Source: a virus
Virus record (IMG/VR): IMGVR_UViG_3300047321_000324
Coordinates: 1 to 20,688 of that record
DNA: 20,688 nt
Direction: 5' to 3' (one strand)
The notes under the pieces were generated by a model. The model had not been told where the DNA came from. It saw only the letters and a list, made by a program, of their open reading frames with translations, and ran no database searches. The stretch's first letter is position 1. Each line of letters starts with the position of its first letter. Made by a program: the position numbers and the translations under genes. Below are positions 6,946 through 14,068 of the stretch, piece after piece.

Positions 6946-7670
6946 AAGAAAAAAAGGATTGGATGGGGGAAGATTTCAGCCAGGCTGGGGAAGAAGGCTG
7001 GTTCAGGATCATGGTGGGGATCGGCGACGTGGCGGCGATGGCCGGCGGAATTGTGGAACGGAGCAACAAGCTGGGCGGTCTGATGTTGCCCTGCCAACCG
7101 TTATACGTCCCGAGCGTGGAAAGCTTCTTCGTCAATTATCCCGAGATCGAGATCAGGGATTTAAACGACGTGAAAGCGGAATGGGAAAAGGGCGACACCA
7201 AGACGATGATCGGTCCGGGGACCGAATTCATTCTGGGCAAACACGGGCAAGCGCCAAGGACGATGGCGATGGACATGTACGAGTTCGTCTATAAATCGTT
7301 GGGGTTGAATTACGAAAACAGGTGGGATCTTTGTCCGTTACCGGACGCCGCCACCAAGGTCACCCAGTACGGGTACCCGGAAGAAGATTACATCTTCGTG
7401 CACGACAAACGCGAGCACCGGATCGACCCTCAATACATTGAGTGGGAAGGCCAGATCGTGCAGAGCACCCAAGTGATGAACGAGAGCATCCTCGCCTATG
7501 CGGACGTCCTCAAGCACGCCAAGGAAATCCACGTTATCAATTCGGTGATGTTCTGGTTGACGGAACATCTGCCGACCACCGGGAAATTGTTCGCCCACTG
7601 GTATGCGCGGCCTTACCTGCCGATCTGGCAGAATTATAAGGTGCGCAAAGAATGGGAATGGTACCTGTGA
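6936..7670 (+). CDS. GT-B-like glycosyltransferase
   Basis: This 244-residue protein resembles short GT-B-fold glycosyltransferase-like proteins of phages and bacteria. It has a Gly-rich N-terminal loop (MVGIGDVAAMAGGI), a middle part with YIFVHDKREHRI, and the diagnostic acceptor/donor-site run KEIHVINS (196-203), followed by LFAHWYARP. Such enzymes transfer sugars to glycans or proteins, and in phages may act on virion, host surface or DNA. It overlaps a probable virion protein by 10 nt and lies 0.4 kb from a second predicted glycosyltransferase (8094-9659). Donor and acceptor cannot be read from the sequence. It is short for a complete two-domain GT-B, so it may be a minimal or divergent enzyme. 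Confidence 0.65.
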   Translation: MGLKEKKDWMGEDFSQAGEEGWFRIMVGIGDVAAMAGGIVERSNKLGGLMLPCQPLYVPSVESFFVNYPEIEIRDLNDVKAEWEKGDTKTMIGPGTEFILGKHGQAPRTMAMDMYEFVYKSLGLNYENRWDLCPLPDAATKVTQYGYPEEDYIFVHDKREHRIDPQYIEWEGQIVQSTQVMNESILAYADVLKHAKEIHVINSVMFWLTEHLPTTGKLFAHWYARPYLPIWQNYKVRKEWEWYL

Positions 7671-7671
7671 C

Positions 7672-7692
7672 GGAATAATTTTTGGAATAATT
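7672..7692. repeat. Tandem GGAATAATT pair
   Basis: GGAATAATT occurs at 7672-7680 and 7684-7692, a 12-nt period, in the 42-nt AT-rich gap between the glycosyltransferase-like gene and the next ORF. It could be a protein-binding site or part of a promoter; no convincing -35/-10 pair was found. Confidence 0.3.
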
Positions 7693-7712
7693 GCTAATCG
7701 AAATGTTGGTGT

Positions 7713-7907
7713 ATGAACTGCACAACCCGAATGATCTCTAACCCGCACCGGGTAGATTCGCAGTTCAATTCGGTGTGCGCGTGTGGAACAATCTTGGTCA
7801 AAGCGAATTTCAATGCCCCTGGCTTTTATCTGCTCTGTCAACGGTGCGCGGTAGCATGGCAGTTGCCGGATGAGTACGCGCCCAAACCAAAGAAAGGCAA
7901 AACATGA
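7713..7907 (+). CDS. Small zinc-ribbon protein
   Basis: This 64-residue protein has a CACG knuckle and a CQRC knuckle about 19 residues apart, the layout of a one-zinc ribbon, followed by a Lys-rich tail (KPKKGKT). A second small protein with the same CxCG / CxxC layout is at 10303-10476. It probably binds DNA, RNA or protein. It is coupled by ATGA to the next gene (7904). The function is unknown. Confidence 0.7.
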   Translation: MNCTTRMISNPHRVDSQFNSVCACGTILVKANFNAPGFYLLCQRCAVAWQLPDEYAPKPKKGKT

Positions 7908-8110
7908 ATCCTGATAATCAAGTAGCGGGTCACGACGAGGACGGACAAACGTTGGAAAAACCGGTTAAGAAAAGCTTCTCGGCTAAATCCCCCAGAGCCA
8001 AGACCAAGAGTATGCAGCACAAGAACTTGGGCGGTATGCGGAACGTGGCGGACACCAAAAAAGCACCAATCGTCAAAGGCAATTCCGGCACCGATGTTGA
8101 AGGTTATTAA
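7904..8110 (+). CDS. Small basic, probably disordered protein
   Basis: This 68-residue polar protein is rich in Lys, Ser, Gly and Asp (KKSFSAKSPRAKTKS). It is coupled to the upstream zinc-ribbon gene by ATGA, with an AAAGG ribosome site, and overlaps the ParB-glycosyltransferase gene by 17 nt. No fold or family is apparent. The coupled position suggests it is expressed together with the fusion enzyme downstream. Confidence 0.65.
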   Translation: MNPDNQVAGHDEDGQTLEKPVKKSFSAKSPRAKTKSMQHKNLGGMRNVADTKKAPIVKGNSGTDVEGY

Positions 8111-9659
8111 GAAACCGAGGAAAGCGCCCACCCTAGAGAAGATGGGCGATATCGAGGATCATCTGGTGATCGATCTGAAGATGGCTCCTGCTAATCCCCG
8201 GATCCACAGTGAACAGAACGTCAAGAAGATCGCTCAATCGATCAAGACGTATGGCTGGACCACTCCTGCCTTGATAACGGATGATCTGGAGGTGATCGCA
8301 GGGCACGGGCGGGTGATGGCGGCGAAGCAATTAGGGATAATCTCGGTGCCCTGTATCAAACTCAGTCATCTGACACCCCAATTGGTGGAGGCTTACCGGA
8401 TCGCCGATAACAGGTTGGCGCTCGATTCAGATTGGGACAACGAACTGTTGGCCGAATCTTTGAAGAAATTGTGGGAAGGGAAAGATTTCGACCTCCTGTT
8501 GACCGGCTTTGAAGAGATCGAGATCGCCTCACGCCTGGCCATCGGGATCGAGGACCCGTTGAAAGCCTGGCGCTCGATGCCGGAATACGATCAGCAAGAC
8601 CTGATGCCGTGGAAAACGGTGATGGTCCATTTCAAGGATCAGGAAGGGTTAGACAAGTTCGCCGCATTGGTGGACGAAAAGATCGGGCCGAAAACCAAAT
8701 ACATCTGGTACCCGCCCTCTGAGATCCAGATGGTTTCAGATAAACGTTGGGTCGGTGTAAAAAAAAAGAGAAATCCGACCTATCCGATCTATATCCCGTC
8801 CAAAGGCCGGTACGAAAGCCGCCTGACCGCTAGGGCCCTCGATCTGATGGGGGTCCCTTACACCATGGTGGTCGAGGAACAGGAATACCCAAAGTACGCC
8901 GCCGTCATCCCGAAAGAGAAAATCCTCGTCCTCGACAAGAAGTATCAGCGCGATTACGACACCTTCGATATCGCCAATAAAAGCAAAGGGAGCGGCCCAG
9001 CCCGCAACTTCATCTGGGATCACGCCCAATCAATCAATTCAGGGCGGCATTGGGTGATGGACGATAATGTCAACGGGTTCTGGCGCCTGTGGCGGAACAC
9101 ACGAATCAGGGTAGCTGACGGCACAGTCCTCAAGTGTATGGAGGATTTTGCCGCCCGATATTCTAACGTAGCTATTGCTGGCCCCACCTTCCTGCAATTT
9201 GGGAAACGCAAACAGCGCCAGCCACCCTTCATCTTGAACACGCGGATTTGTTGTTCAATGTTGATCCGCAACGATATCCCTTTCCGATGGCGCGGGCGTT
9301 ACAATGAGGATCTCGATTTATCCTTGAGGGTCATGAAGGCAGGGTATTGCACCATCAATTTCGTGGCTTTCTTGCAACATAAGATGACCACCATGACCAT
9401 GAAAGGCGGCAACACCGATATCCTGTACTCAAAAGGGACCACCGCCAAAGCTTCCATGACCGCCGCCCAGCATCCGGACGTTTGCCGGGTCATAGCAAGG
9501 TTCGGCCGAGTGCATCATTACATCGATTATTCGCGATTCAAAGGACTGGGCCTTATCATGCAAGATGGCCTCAAGATCAAAGACGGGATAGACAATTACG
9601 GAATGCGATTGGAGCAATATGAGACCGATCAGGAAAAACAAAACCAGTTCAACCCCTAA
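8094..9659 (+). CDS. ParB-TAGT fusion: predicted DNA-base glycosyltransferase
   Basis: This 521-residue multidomain protein starts with a ParB/sulfiredoxin-fold domain (about 20-150) with GHGR at 70-73 and the IADNRLALDSDWD segment typical of ParB domains fused to phage DNA methylases. Next comes a small alpha/beta adapter (about 178-225, PWKTVMVHF ... KTKYIWYP). The C-terminal glycosyltransferase domain (about 230-460) opens with YPIYIPSKGR, has the DD metal/nucleotide-sugar motif at 323-324 (WVMDDN) and a second acidic motif EDLD at 405-408. This matches the TET/JBP-associated glycosyltransferase (TAGT) type, predicted to add sugars to modified pyrimidines in phage DNA. ParB probably guides it to DNA. 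No TET/JBP hydroxylase is in the window. It overlaps terS by 41 nt. Confidence 0.8.
   Translation: MLKVIKKPRKAPTLEKMGDIEDHLVIDLKMAPANPRIHSEQNVKKIAQSIKTYGWTTPALITDDLEVIAGHGRVMAAKQLGIISVPCIKLSHLTPQLVEAYRIADNRLALDSDWDNELLAESLKKLWEGKDFDLLLTGFEEIEIASRLAIGIEDPLKAWRSMPEYDQQDLMPWKTVMVHFKDQEGLDKFAALVDEKIGPKTKYIWYPPSEIQMVSDKRWVGVKKKRNPTYPIYIPSKGRYESRLTARALDLMGVPYTMVVEEQEYPKYAAVIPKEKILVLDKKYQRDYDTFDIANKSKGSGPARNFIWDHAQSINSGRHWVMDDNVNGFWRLWRNTRIRVADGTVLKCMEDFAARYSNVAIAGPTFLQFGKRKQRQPPFILNTRICCSMLIRNDIPFRWRGRYNEDLDLSLRVMKAGYCTINFVAFLQHKMTTMTMKGGNTDILYSKGTTAKASMTAAQHPDVCRVIARFGRVHHYIDYSRFKGLGLIMQDGLKIKDGIDNYGMRLEQYETDQEKQNQFNP
8759..8768 (+). other. A9-G slippery run at the domain boundary of the ParB-TAGT gene
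   Basis: Nine A residues and a G in frame (GTA AAA AAA AAG) contain the A-AAA-AAG heptamer known as a -1 ribosomal slip site in dnaX. It falls at residues 222-225, between the ParB/adapter part and the glycosyltransferase part. Slipping either way meets a stop within about 25 codons, giving a ParB-adapter-only product. No clear downstream stem or upstream anti-SD enhancer was found, so function is conjectural. Confidence 0.35.
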
Positions 9660-10128
9660 AAAGCACTATCGACGCCGCCCCGGACAAGCGGCGGCACAGT
9701 CAAAATTGAACGATGAAACTCAAGAGAAAATCTGTGGGTTCATTGCGGGCGGATTGCGGTTAGAGGACGCTTGCAGATTGTCAGGGGTACATCGGACAAC
9801 GGTCTGGTTATGGAAGGACAGGGGGAACGCCGGCGAACAGCGGTACAAAGAATTCTTGGATGCAGTCGAGTTGGCGGAAGTCAAAAGCAAGGCCCTCTTG
9901 TTGGCGGAAATAAGAAGGGATCCGGATTGGAAAGCTAAGAAATGGATCTTGATCAACCGGTTCCCGAAAGAGTTCAGGGATTACATCACCCAAGAGATTA
10001 CCGGCGTGGACGGCTCCCCGATGTCCCTGGCTCCTTTTGTGGTCAATTTCACCTTGCCGCCCCCGGACAGCACAGAGTTCACGACGATTGATCATTCGGG
10101 AACCAAGGAAATAGAGAATGCCCGCTAG
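9619..10128 (+). CDS. terS: Terminase small subunit-like protein
   Basis: This 169-residue protein has a basic N-terminus (KKHYRRRPG), then a helix-turn-helix of the homeodomain-like type (about 31-65, GLRLEDACRLSGVHRTTVWLWKD), a helix with LLLAEIRRDPDWKAKKWIL, then FPKEFRD and an extended C-terminus. This layout is seen in phage small terminase-type DNA-binding proteins, which recognise the packaging site and recruit the large subunit. Position 0.8 kb upstream of terL supports the call. GGAG at 9611-9614 is the ribosome site. It overlaps the ParB-TAGT gene by 41 nt. An alternative is a generic HTH regulator. Confidence 0.7.
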   Translation: MRPIRKNKTSSTPKKHYRRRPGQAAAQSKLNDETQEKICGFIAGGLRLEDACRLSGVHRTTVWLWKDRGNAGEQRYKEFLDAVELAEVKSKALLLAEIRRDPDWKAKKWILINRFPKEFRDYITQEITGVDGSPMSLAPFVVNFTLPPPDSTEFTTIDHSGTKEIENAR

Positions 10129-10306
10129 ATTTCCTTTCACCGTGAAAGGGAGAGTCTTGCCGGTGGAACGCAAGTCGGTTGCGAAACCTAAGCCGAAACC
10201 AAAGCCGAAGCCTAAACCGAAACCCAAACCGCAAGCGATCAAGGTGCAGATCGTGATGTCGCCCAGAGCAAAGAGCAAAGCTAAGAGCAGGAAAAGGAAA
10301 CGGTGA
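10118..10306 (+). CDS. Lys-Pro repeat basic protein
   Basis: This 62-residue, strongly basic protein has an eight-fold Lys-Pro dipeptide run (residues 23-38) and a Lys/Arg/Ser-rich C-terminus (SPRAKSKAKSRKRKR). AAGGA upstream is a good ribosome site, and it overlaps terS by 11 nt and the next gene by GTGA. The composition resembles histone-H1-like or nucleic-acid-coating tails. Binding to DNA during packaging is a reasonable inference from its place between the terminase genes, but no folded domain is present. Confidence 0.65.
   Translation: MPARFPFTVKGRVLPVERKSVAKPKPKPKPKPKPKPKPQAIKVQIVMSPRAKSKAKSRKRKR
10184..10231 (+). repeat. Hexanucleotide Lys-Pro codon repeat
   Basis: Eight consecutive AAR-CCN units (48 nt) encode (Lys-Pro)8. 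The codons vary (AAA/AAG, CCG/CCA/CCT/CCC), which argues that the peptide is selected rather than being recent DNA slippage. Confidence 0.85.
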
Positions 10307-10476
10307 CCATCTTCGATTCAGATTGGATCGAGCCGTGCCCGTGTGGTGAACCGACCACGTTCTTGAAATTCTTTCCGGAAAGCGCACCGATTACGGATGA
10401 TAGCAGGGTGCGGATCCTGTGCCCTAATTGCGATAACCAGTTTTCTATCCAACTCCCGGCGGTTGTAGAGGAATAA
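10303..10476 (+). CDS. Small zinc-ribbon protein
   Basis: This 57-residue protein starts at the GTG that overlaps the previous stop (GTGA, 10303-10306). It has a CPCG knuckle near the N-terminus and CPNC about 30 residues later, a typical one-zinc ribbon, and an acidic tail. It shares the CxCG / CxxC plan with the protein at 7713-7907. A function in nucleic-acid or protein binding is likely but unspecified. Confidence 0.65.
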   Translation: MTIFDSDWIEPCPCGEPTTFLKFFPESAPITDDSRVRILCPNCDNQFSIQLPAVVEE

Positions 10477-10490
10477 TTCGGGCGTATACT
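10463..10490 (+). promoter_or_regulatory. Weak candidate promoter
   Basis: TATACT (10485-10490, five of six to TATAAT) has a poor -35 (TTGTAG, 10463-10468, 16-nt spacer). The box ends 9 nt before ATG 10500, and no Shine-Dalgarno site is present, which would suit a leaderless transcript. The site overlaps the end of the zinc-ribbon gene. Confidence 0.3.
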
Positions 10491-10499
10491 GCGCCTCGG

Positions 10500-10886
10500 A
10501 TGAATCTCTTTTTCGTGCCGATGTTTGCCCTGATCATGTGCGGGTTCACCTACGTCAAGAAGCCTGAACCCGAAAACAAGAAAGGCAAAGCGCGAGTAGA
10601 AGAGATCGAGCAAACGTTCGGGGTACTGTTTGTCGGGACGGCTATCGCCATGTTCAGCGATAAAGAGGAGCAGGCGCATTATTGGGAATTCTTGATGAGC
10701 ACTCCGCAATTGAAACATCAGGGGTTCGTCTTTGCGGTCATTGCGGAGGGGACCAACGACGATGTGCGGCGAGCTATCACCTCGGCCATCACCGCCTGCA
10801 AGAAATACGAGGATGCCGACGAAGCTCGCCCCTCCCCTACCCCGCAACCATCAGGTTATCAGGAAAACGAGGAAAACCGGACGTGA
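10500..10886 (+). CDS. Hypothetical protein
   Basis: This 128-residue protein opens with a hydrophobic stretch (NLFFVPMFALIMCGF) that could be a membrane segment or a buried strand. ATG 10521 is an alternative start. The middle holds VEEIEQTFGVLFVGTAIAMF and QGFVFAVIAEGTNDDVRRAI, alpha/beta in character, and the C-terminus is Pro/Glu-rich and disordered. No family is recognised. It lies between terS and terL, so a packaging accessory is possible. Confidence 0.65.
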   Translation: MNLFFVPMFALIMCGFTYVKKPEPENKKGKARVEEIEQTFGVLFVGTAIAMFSDKEEQAHYWEFLMSTPQLKHQGFVFAVIAEGTNDDVRRAITSAITACKKYEDADEARPSPTPQPSGYQENEENRT

Positions 10887-10905
10887 ACAGCGTTAAGGTG
10901 CTCGG

Positions 10906-12327
10906 ATGCTGGTAGATGAAGAGACCCAAGGTAAGAGCCCGATCATTGATATCAGGCTGCACCCTAAACAGGCGCTTGTTCTGCGATCACCGGCCAATGA
11001 GATCTTGTTTGGTGGCGCGGCGGGTCCGGGTAAATCGTATCTGGCGCGAGCGGCTGCCATACTCTACTGCATTGAGATACCGGGCCTACAAGCATATCTG
11101 TTTCGACGCACGTTCCCTGAATTGTTGCAAACACATCTTGAGGGTCCTGGCAGTTTCCGGGTTATGCTCGCCCAAGCTCAGGAAGCGGGACAAGTTTCAA
11201 TCGTTAAAAATGAGATTAGGTTTGCTAACGGCTCTCGGATAAGTCTGAACCATTGCCAGTACGAGGGGGACGTGTACCGGTTTCAAGGGGCAGAAATGCA
11301 CATTCTGGAGATAGACGAAGTAACCCACTTTTCCAAAAAGGTGTACACCTACTTACGTACTCGCTGCAGGTTAGGGACGTTAGAGATCCCGGATCGTTAC
11401 AAAGGTAAGTTCCCATTCGTACTCTTAACATCAAACCCCGGTGGCGCCCATCACACATGGGTAAAAGAGGATTTTGTCGATCTTTGTTCGGAAGGCGGGG
11501 CGAACGTGATGCACAGGATGAGCGACGCAGACGGCGGGATGTTGAGATCGTTCATCCCGGCGTTCTACCATGACAACCCCTCTCTCTTGGAGAACGACCC
11601 GCAGTATTTAGCGAAACTCAAAGGAGTCGGCGACCCAGAGGTGGTCAGAGCGTTGGTTTACGGCGATTGGGATGTGGTCAGTGGCGCGATGTTCAGCGGA
11701 TCATGGCGCAAAGACATCAATGTCTGTCATTCGTTCGCGATACCGGAAGGATGGGAGATCTGGCGCGGAGCCGATGACGGGTACAACAATCCTGCGGCTG
11801 TCTTGTGGTTCGCAAAGGACCCGGTGATGGACAGGACTTATGTGATCTCGGAATTGTACGAATCAGGACTATTGCCAGAAACGATGGCGGCAAAAGTCCT
11901 CGAACGCGATAAACGGATCGCGATTATGAATTACGGGCAGATTCCCGGAGAGAACGCCCATTCGCTGGTGGGTATCATTGATCCGGCGACGTTCGCAAAC
12001 ACGGGGACAGGGGCAGCAGCACGCGGGGATGCGATGAATAAGATGGGGTGCCAATGGCGAGCGGCAGAGAAATATCAGGGATCGCGTGTGCACGGCGTTC
12101 AGCATATTCACAGGTTGCTCGCCCCGACTAAAGACGGAATTCCGAAACTGGTGATCTTTGAAGCGTGCAAGACGTTGATCAAAGCGATACCGACCGTCCC
12201 CAGGGACGAAGAAAACCCCGAAGATATCGATGACGAGTTTGAGTACAGCCATGTGCTCGATGCTCTGAGGTACGGATTGCAATGGCGGGATCAAAGCTTC
12301 AAGCGAACACGACTGAGAGGATTTTAG
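10906..12327 (+). CDS. terL: Terminase large subunit
   Basis: This 473-residue packaging motor shows both terminase activities. The ATPase has Walker A GGAAGPGKS (36-44) and Walker B ILEIDE (Asp137-Glu138), preceded by a LFRRTFPEL segment. The C-terminal RNase H-like nuclease has its acidic triad in RGADDG (Asp290), GIIDPA (Asp359) and SHVLDALRY (Asp452). It pumps DNA into the prohead and cuts concatemers. AAGG at 10895-10898 supports the ATG at 10906. The length is normal and no lesions are visible. Neighbouring terS, HNH and portal genes confirm a tailed-phage packaging module. Confidence 0.97.
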   Translation: MLVDEETQGKSPIIDIRLHPKQALVLRSPANEILFGGAAGPGKSYLARAAAILYCIEIPGLQAYLFRRTFPELLQTHLEGPGSFRVMLAQAQEAGQVSIVKNEIRFANGSRISLNHCQYEGDVYRFQGAEMHILEIDEVTHFSKKVYTYLRTRCRLGTLEIPDRYKGKFPFVLLTSNPGGAHHTWVKEDFVDLCSEGGANVMHRMSDADGGMLRSFIPAFYHDNPSLLENDPQYLAKLKGVGDPEVVRALVYGDWDVVSGAMFSGSWRKDINVCHSFAIPEGWEIWRGADDGYNNPAAVLWFAKDPVMDRTYVISELYESGLLPETMAAKVLERDKRIAIMNYGQIPGENAHSLVGIIDPATFANTGTGAAARGDAMNKMGCQWRAAEKYQGSRVHGVQHIHRLLAPTKDGIPKLVIFEACKTLIKAIPTVPRDEENPEDIDDEFEYSHVLDALRYGLQWRDQSFKRTRLRGF

Positions 12328-12364
12328 TTGTCACCAAGGCGGGGTGCAGGAGAGAATCGGAGAC

Positions 12365-12649
12365 ATGAACGAATTAGACGAAAGCGTCCCGATCTGGGTC
12401 GGGTTATGTGACGAGTTCGGGAACGAGTTTCCAATTCAACGAACCAAGCTGATTCGCGGCGATATCATGTTTTCAATGCGGGAACTGGAGTCCGATATCC
12501 AAGTCTTTTATTTCAGGTTCTTTGACGCACCGGAAAACGGTAGGTGCACCAAGCTGTTCCCGTTAACGATCTCGCAAGTGTTATGCCCGGGCGACGTGGC
12601 GATGTTCGCCCACGGGGATATCGTTATGAGGGAACAAGACCTTTTGTGA
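12365..12649 (+). CDS. Hypothetical protein in packaging module
   Basis: This 94-residue ORF has its ATG chosen at 12365 because AGGAGAG at 12348-12354 lies 10 nt upstream. A GTG at 12344 would add seven residues and contain that site. The protein looks beta-rich (IQVFYFRFFD ... LCPGDVAMFAHGDIVM) and acidic. No family is recognised. It follows terL by 37 nt. Confidence 0.7.
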   Translation: MNELDESVPIWVGLCDEFGNEFPIQRTKLIRGDIMFSMRELESDIQVFYFRFFDAPENGRCTKLFPLTISQVLCPGDVAMFAHGDIVMREQDLL

Positions 12650-12684
12650 ACCGAAGCTGGAATGGAAGCGTGGAAGAGGCGAGG

Positions 12685-13122
12685 ATGATCAGCGCACAAA
12701 TCCCGCCTTGGAAACCGTTACAACCCTTGGTAATCGCGGAAAAAGACGATCAGCGGGAGATATGGTTGAATGATGTTTATCGGATAAAGATAAATCGTCA
12801 CTTCGGCGTAAACGCTTTCGGCGAGGGCCTGTGGTCGATAATCCAGATCAGTGCCAGAGACGGGAGCGCCCGTCACGATTGGCGCGATATGCAGGCGATC
12901 AAAAACCAGATGGTCGGTGAGGAATGGGAAGCGTTAGAGATCTTCCCGGCTGAATCTAGATTGATAGATCCCTCGAACTGTTACCTGCTTTATTGTTTTC
13001 AGAAAATCCCGATTGGAATGTTCCAACCTCGCTGTGTGTTGGGATCTAAAGAAGCGATTTCACCGCAACGCGGGTGGATAGAACAAGATGAAAAACCGAA
13101 CGAGAATCAAAAGACGAACTAA
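12685..13122 (+). CDS. DUF7694-like phage protein
   Basis: This 145-residue protein contains the pattern of a small phage family: WSIIQISARDGSARHDWRDM, then IKNQMVGEEWEALEIFPAES and a Ser/Asn-x-Tyr-Leu-Leu end strand. Members are common near phage structural or early genes and have no known function. AGAGG at 12675-12679 favours the ATG at 12685. A GTG at 12646 overlapping the previous stop (GTGA) would add 13 residues and cannot be excluded. The family name is from memory and should be checked. It overlaps the HNH gene by 35 nt. Confidence 0.65.
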   Translation: MISAQIPPWKPLQPLVIAEKDDQREIWLNDVYRIKINRHFGVNAFGEGLWSIIQISARDGSARHDWRDMQAIKNQMVGEEWEALEIFPAESRLIDPSNCYLLYCFQKIPIGMFQPRCVLGSKEAISPQRGWIEQDEKPNENQKTN

Positions 13123-13423
13123 CGAACGCGCACGAGAAGAAAGAAAATATCTCAAGCGCCTCCCCTCATGGTTGGCAGAACACCCGTTCTGTAAAGCGTG
13201 CCATGCGATAGATAAACATCTGAGCGGACAATACGGAGCAGGCAGGCCGACAAACCAATGTCATCACAAGGCAGGGCGGCATCATAGCTTGCTCAATCTG
13301 GAACAGTACTGGTTGCCGGTCTGCGGGCCGTGCCACGATTGGATCACCAGCCACGGGAGAGCAGCTCGCGGCCTCGGGTTAAGTATCGATCTGCCGGTTG
13401 AACTGGGATTGAAAACGCGCTAG
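13088..13423 (+). CDS. HNH endonuclease
   Basis: This 111-residue protein has a basic N-terminus (KNRTRIKRRTNER), structural zinc pairs C35-x2-C38 and C79-x2-C82, and a beta-beta-alpha-metal core with HHKAGR (59-64), Asn70 and His83. Such HNH proteins next to terL and portal are known to work with the terminase in genome cutting and packaging in HK97-like phages. The position here, between terL and portal, fits that role. It may also be a stand-alone host-DNA nuclease. No lesion is seen. Confidence 0.9.
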   Translation: MKNRTRIKRRTNERAREERKYLKRLPSWLAEHPFCKACHAIDKHLSGQYGAGRPTNQCHHKAGRHHSLLNLEQYWLPVCGPCHDWITSHGRAARGLGLSIDLPVELGLKTR

Positions 13424-13523
13424 CCTTCTGGCGCAGTGAAAAATCGTTTGTTGGTACAAGCGATCCCTCTTTGATTGGAAAGCGGAATGCGGTCAAAGAG
13501 CACTGCCTTTTTCTTTGTAAGCT

Positions 13524-13551
13524 TTGTATTCAGCGGTAAACCGTTTATAAT
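13524..13551 (+). promoter_or_regulatory. Candidate promoter with embedded operator-like palindrome
   Basis: A perfect TATAAT (13546-13551) has a weak -35 TTGTAT (13524-13529, 16-nt spacer). The expected transcription start falls at or 1 nt before ATG 13559, so the transcript may be leaderless. TAAAC-C-GTTTA (13537-13547), a perfect inverted repeat, overlaps the spacer and the first bases of the -10 box, a typical place for a repressor site. It lies in the 135-nt gap 13424-13558, which otherwise shows only a weak CAAAGA/TCTTTG stem. Confidence 0.55.
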
Positions 13552-13558
13552 GCCGATC

Positions 13559-14068
13559 ATGGCTGAGAAAGAACACCTCCCGAAAGAGGTAACCCCTGAA
13601 CCGGACAAAAGTCATCAAGCAGGCCATTCGTTAGCTGCTGAGAGACGTTCGGATAACCCGTCAACCAGAGCTCGCAAACCGGAAGATGATTTCGACCCCA
13701 CCGCGCCGCCGACCGCACCTTATGGCGACCCGAAGATGAGTCCGGATGAGATCCCCTTAGCTTCGCACCCGGACCCGGAGGTTGACCCTTATGTCACGCA
13801 CGACGCTGCCCAGCCGATCGGCACAGGACGGCTCGACCAAGCGTTGGCAGAAGCAGACGCAGGTTTGCGCGAGGATTCACCTGAACTGGAGGATGAAAGT
13901 AATCGCCGGATTCATGGCAGGCACCATGAGAAATTCGGCGGACGCCCACTGGAGTCAGGACCGCCGGCCCAACGGATGATTCATCCTAAGCAGCCGTTGG
14001 CGGGTCTGAATCACCCGGTACCGCATACCTTCACCTCGGAGGAGCCGAGAGAAGAGGGAAAGAAGTAA
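13559..14068 (+). CDS. Disordered Pro/Glu/Asp-rich protein in head module
   Basis: This 169-residue protein starts at the ATG at 13559, just after a perfect TATAAT. An ATG at 13550 lies inside the -10 box and a TTG at 13475 lies upstream of it, so both are unlikely. The protein is low-complexity and charged (DFDPTAPPTAPYGDP, HPDPEVDPYVTHD), with His-rich segments near the C-terminus. No fold is recognised. The position between HNH and portal allows a scaffold, decoration or packaging accessory role, all inference. Confidence 0.65.
   Translation: MAEKEHLPKEVTPEPDKSHQAGHSLAAERRSDNPSTRARKPEDDFDPTAPPTAPYGDPKMSPDEIPLASHPDPEVDPYVTHDAAQPIGTGRLDQALAEADAGLREDSPELEDESNRRIHGRHHEKFGGRPLESGPPAQRMIHPKQPLAGLNHPVPHTFTSEEPREEGKK

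Noticed and set aside
10184-10231. Lys-Pro run as a TonB-type periplasmic spacer
   Set aside because: The protein is 62 residues, has no membrane helix or TonB C-terminal domain, and has a basic nucleic-acid-like tail.
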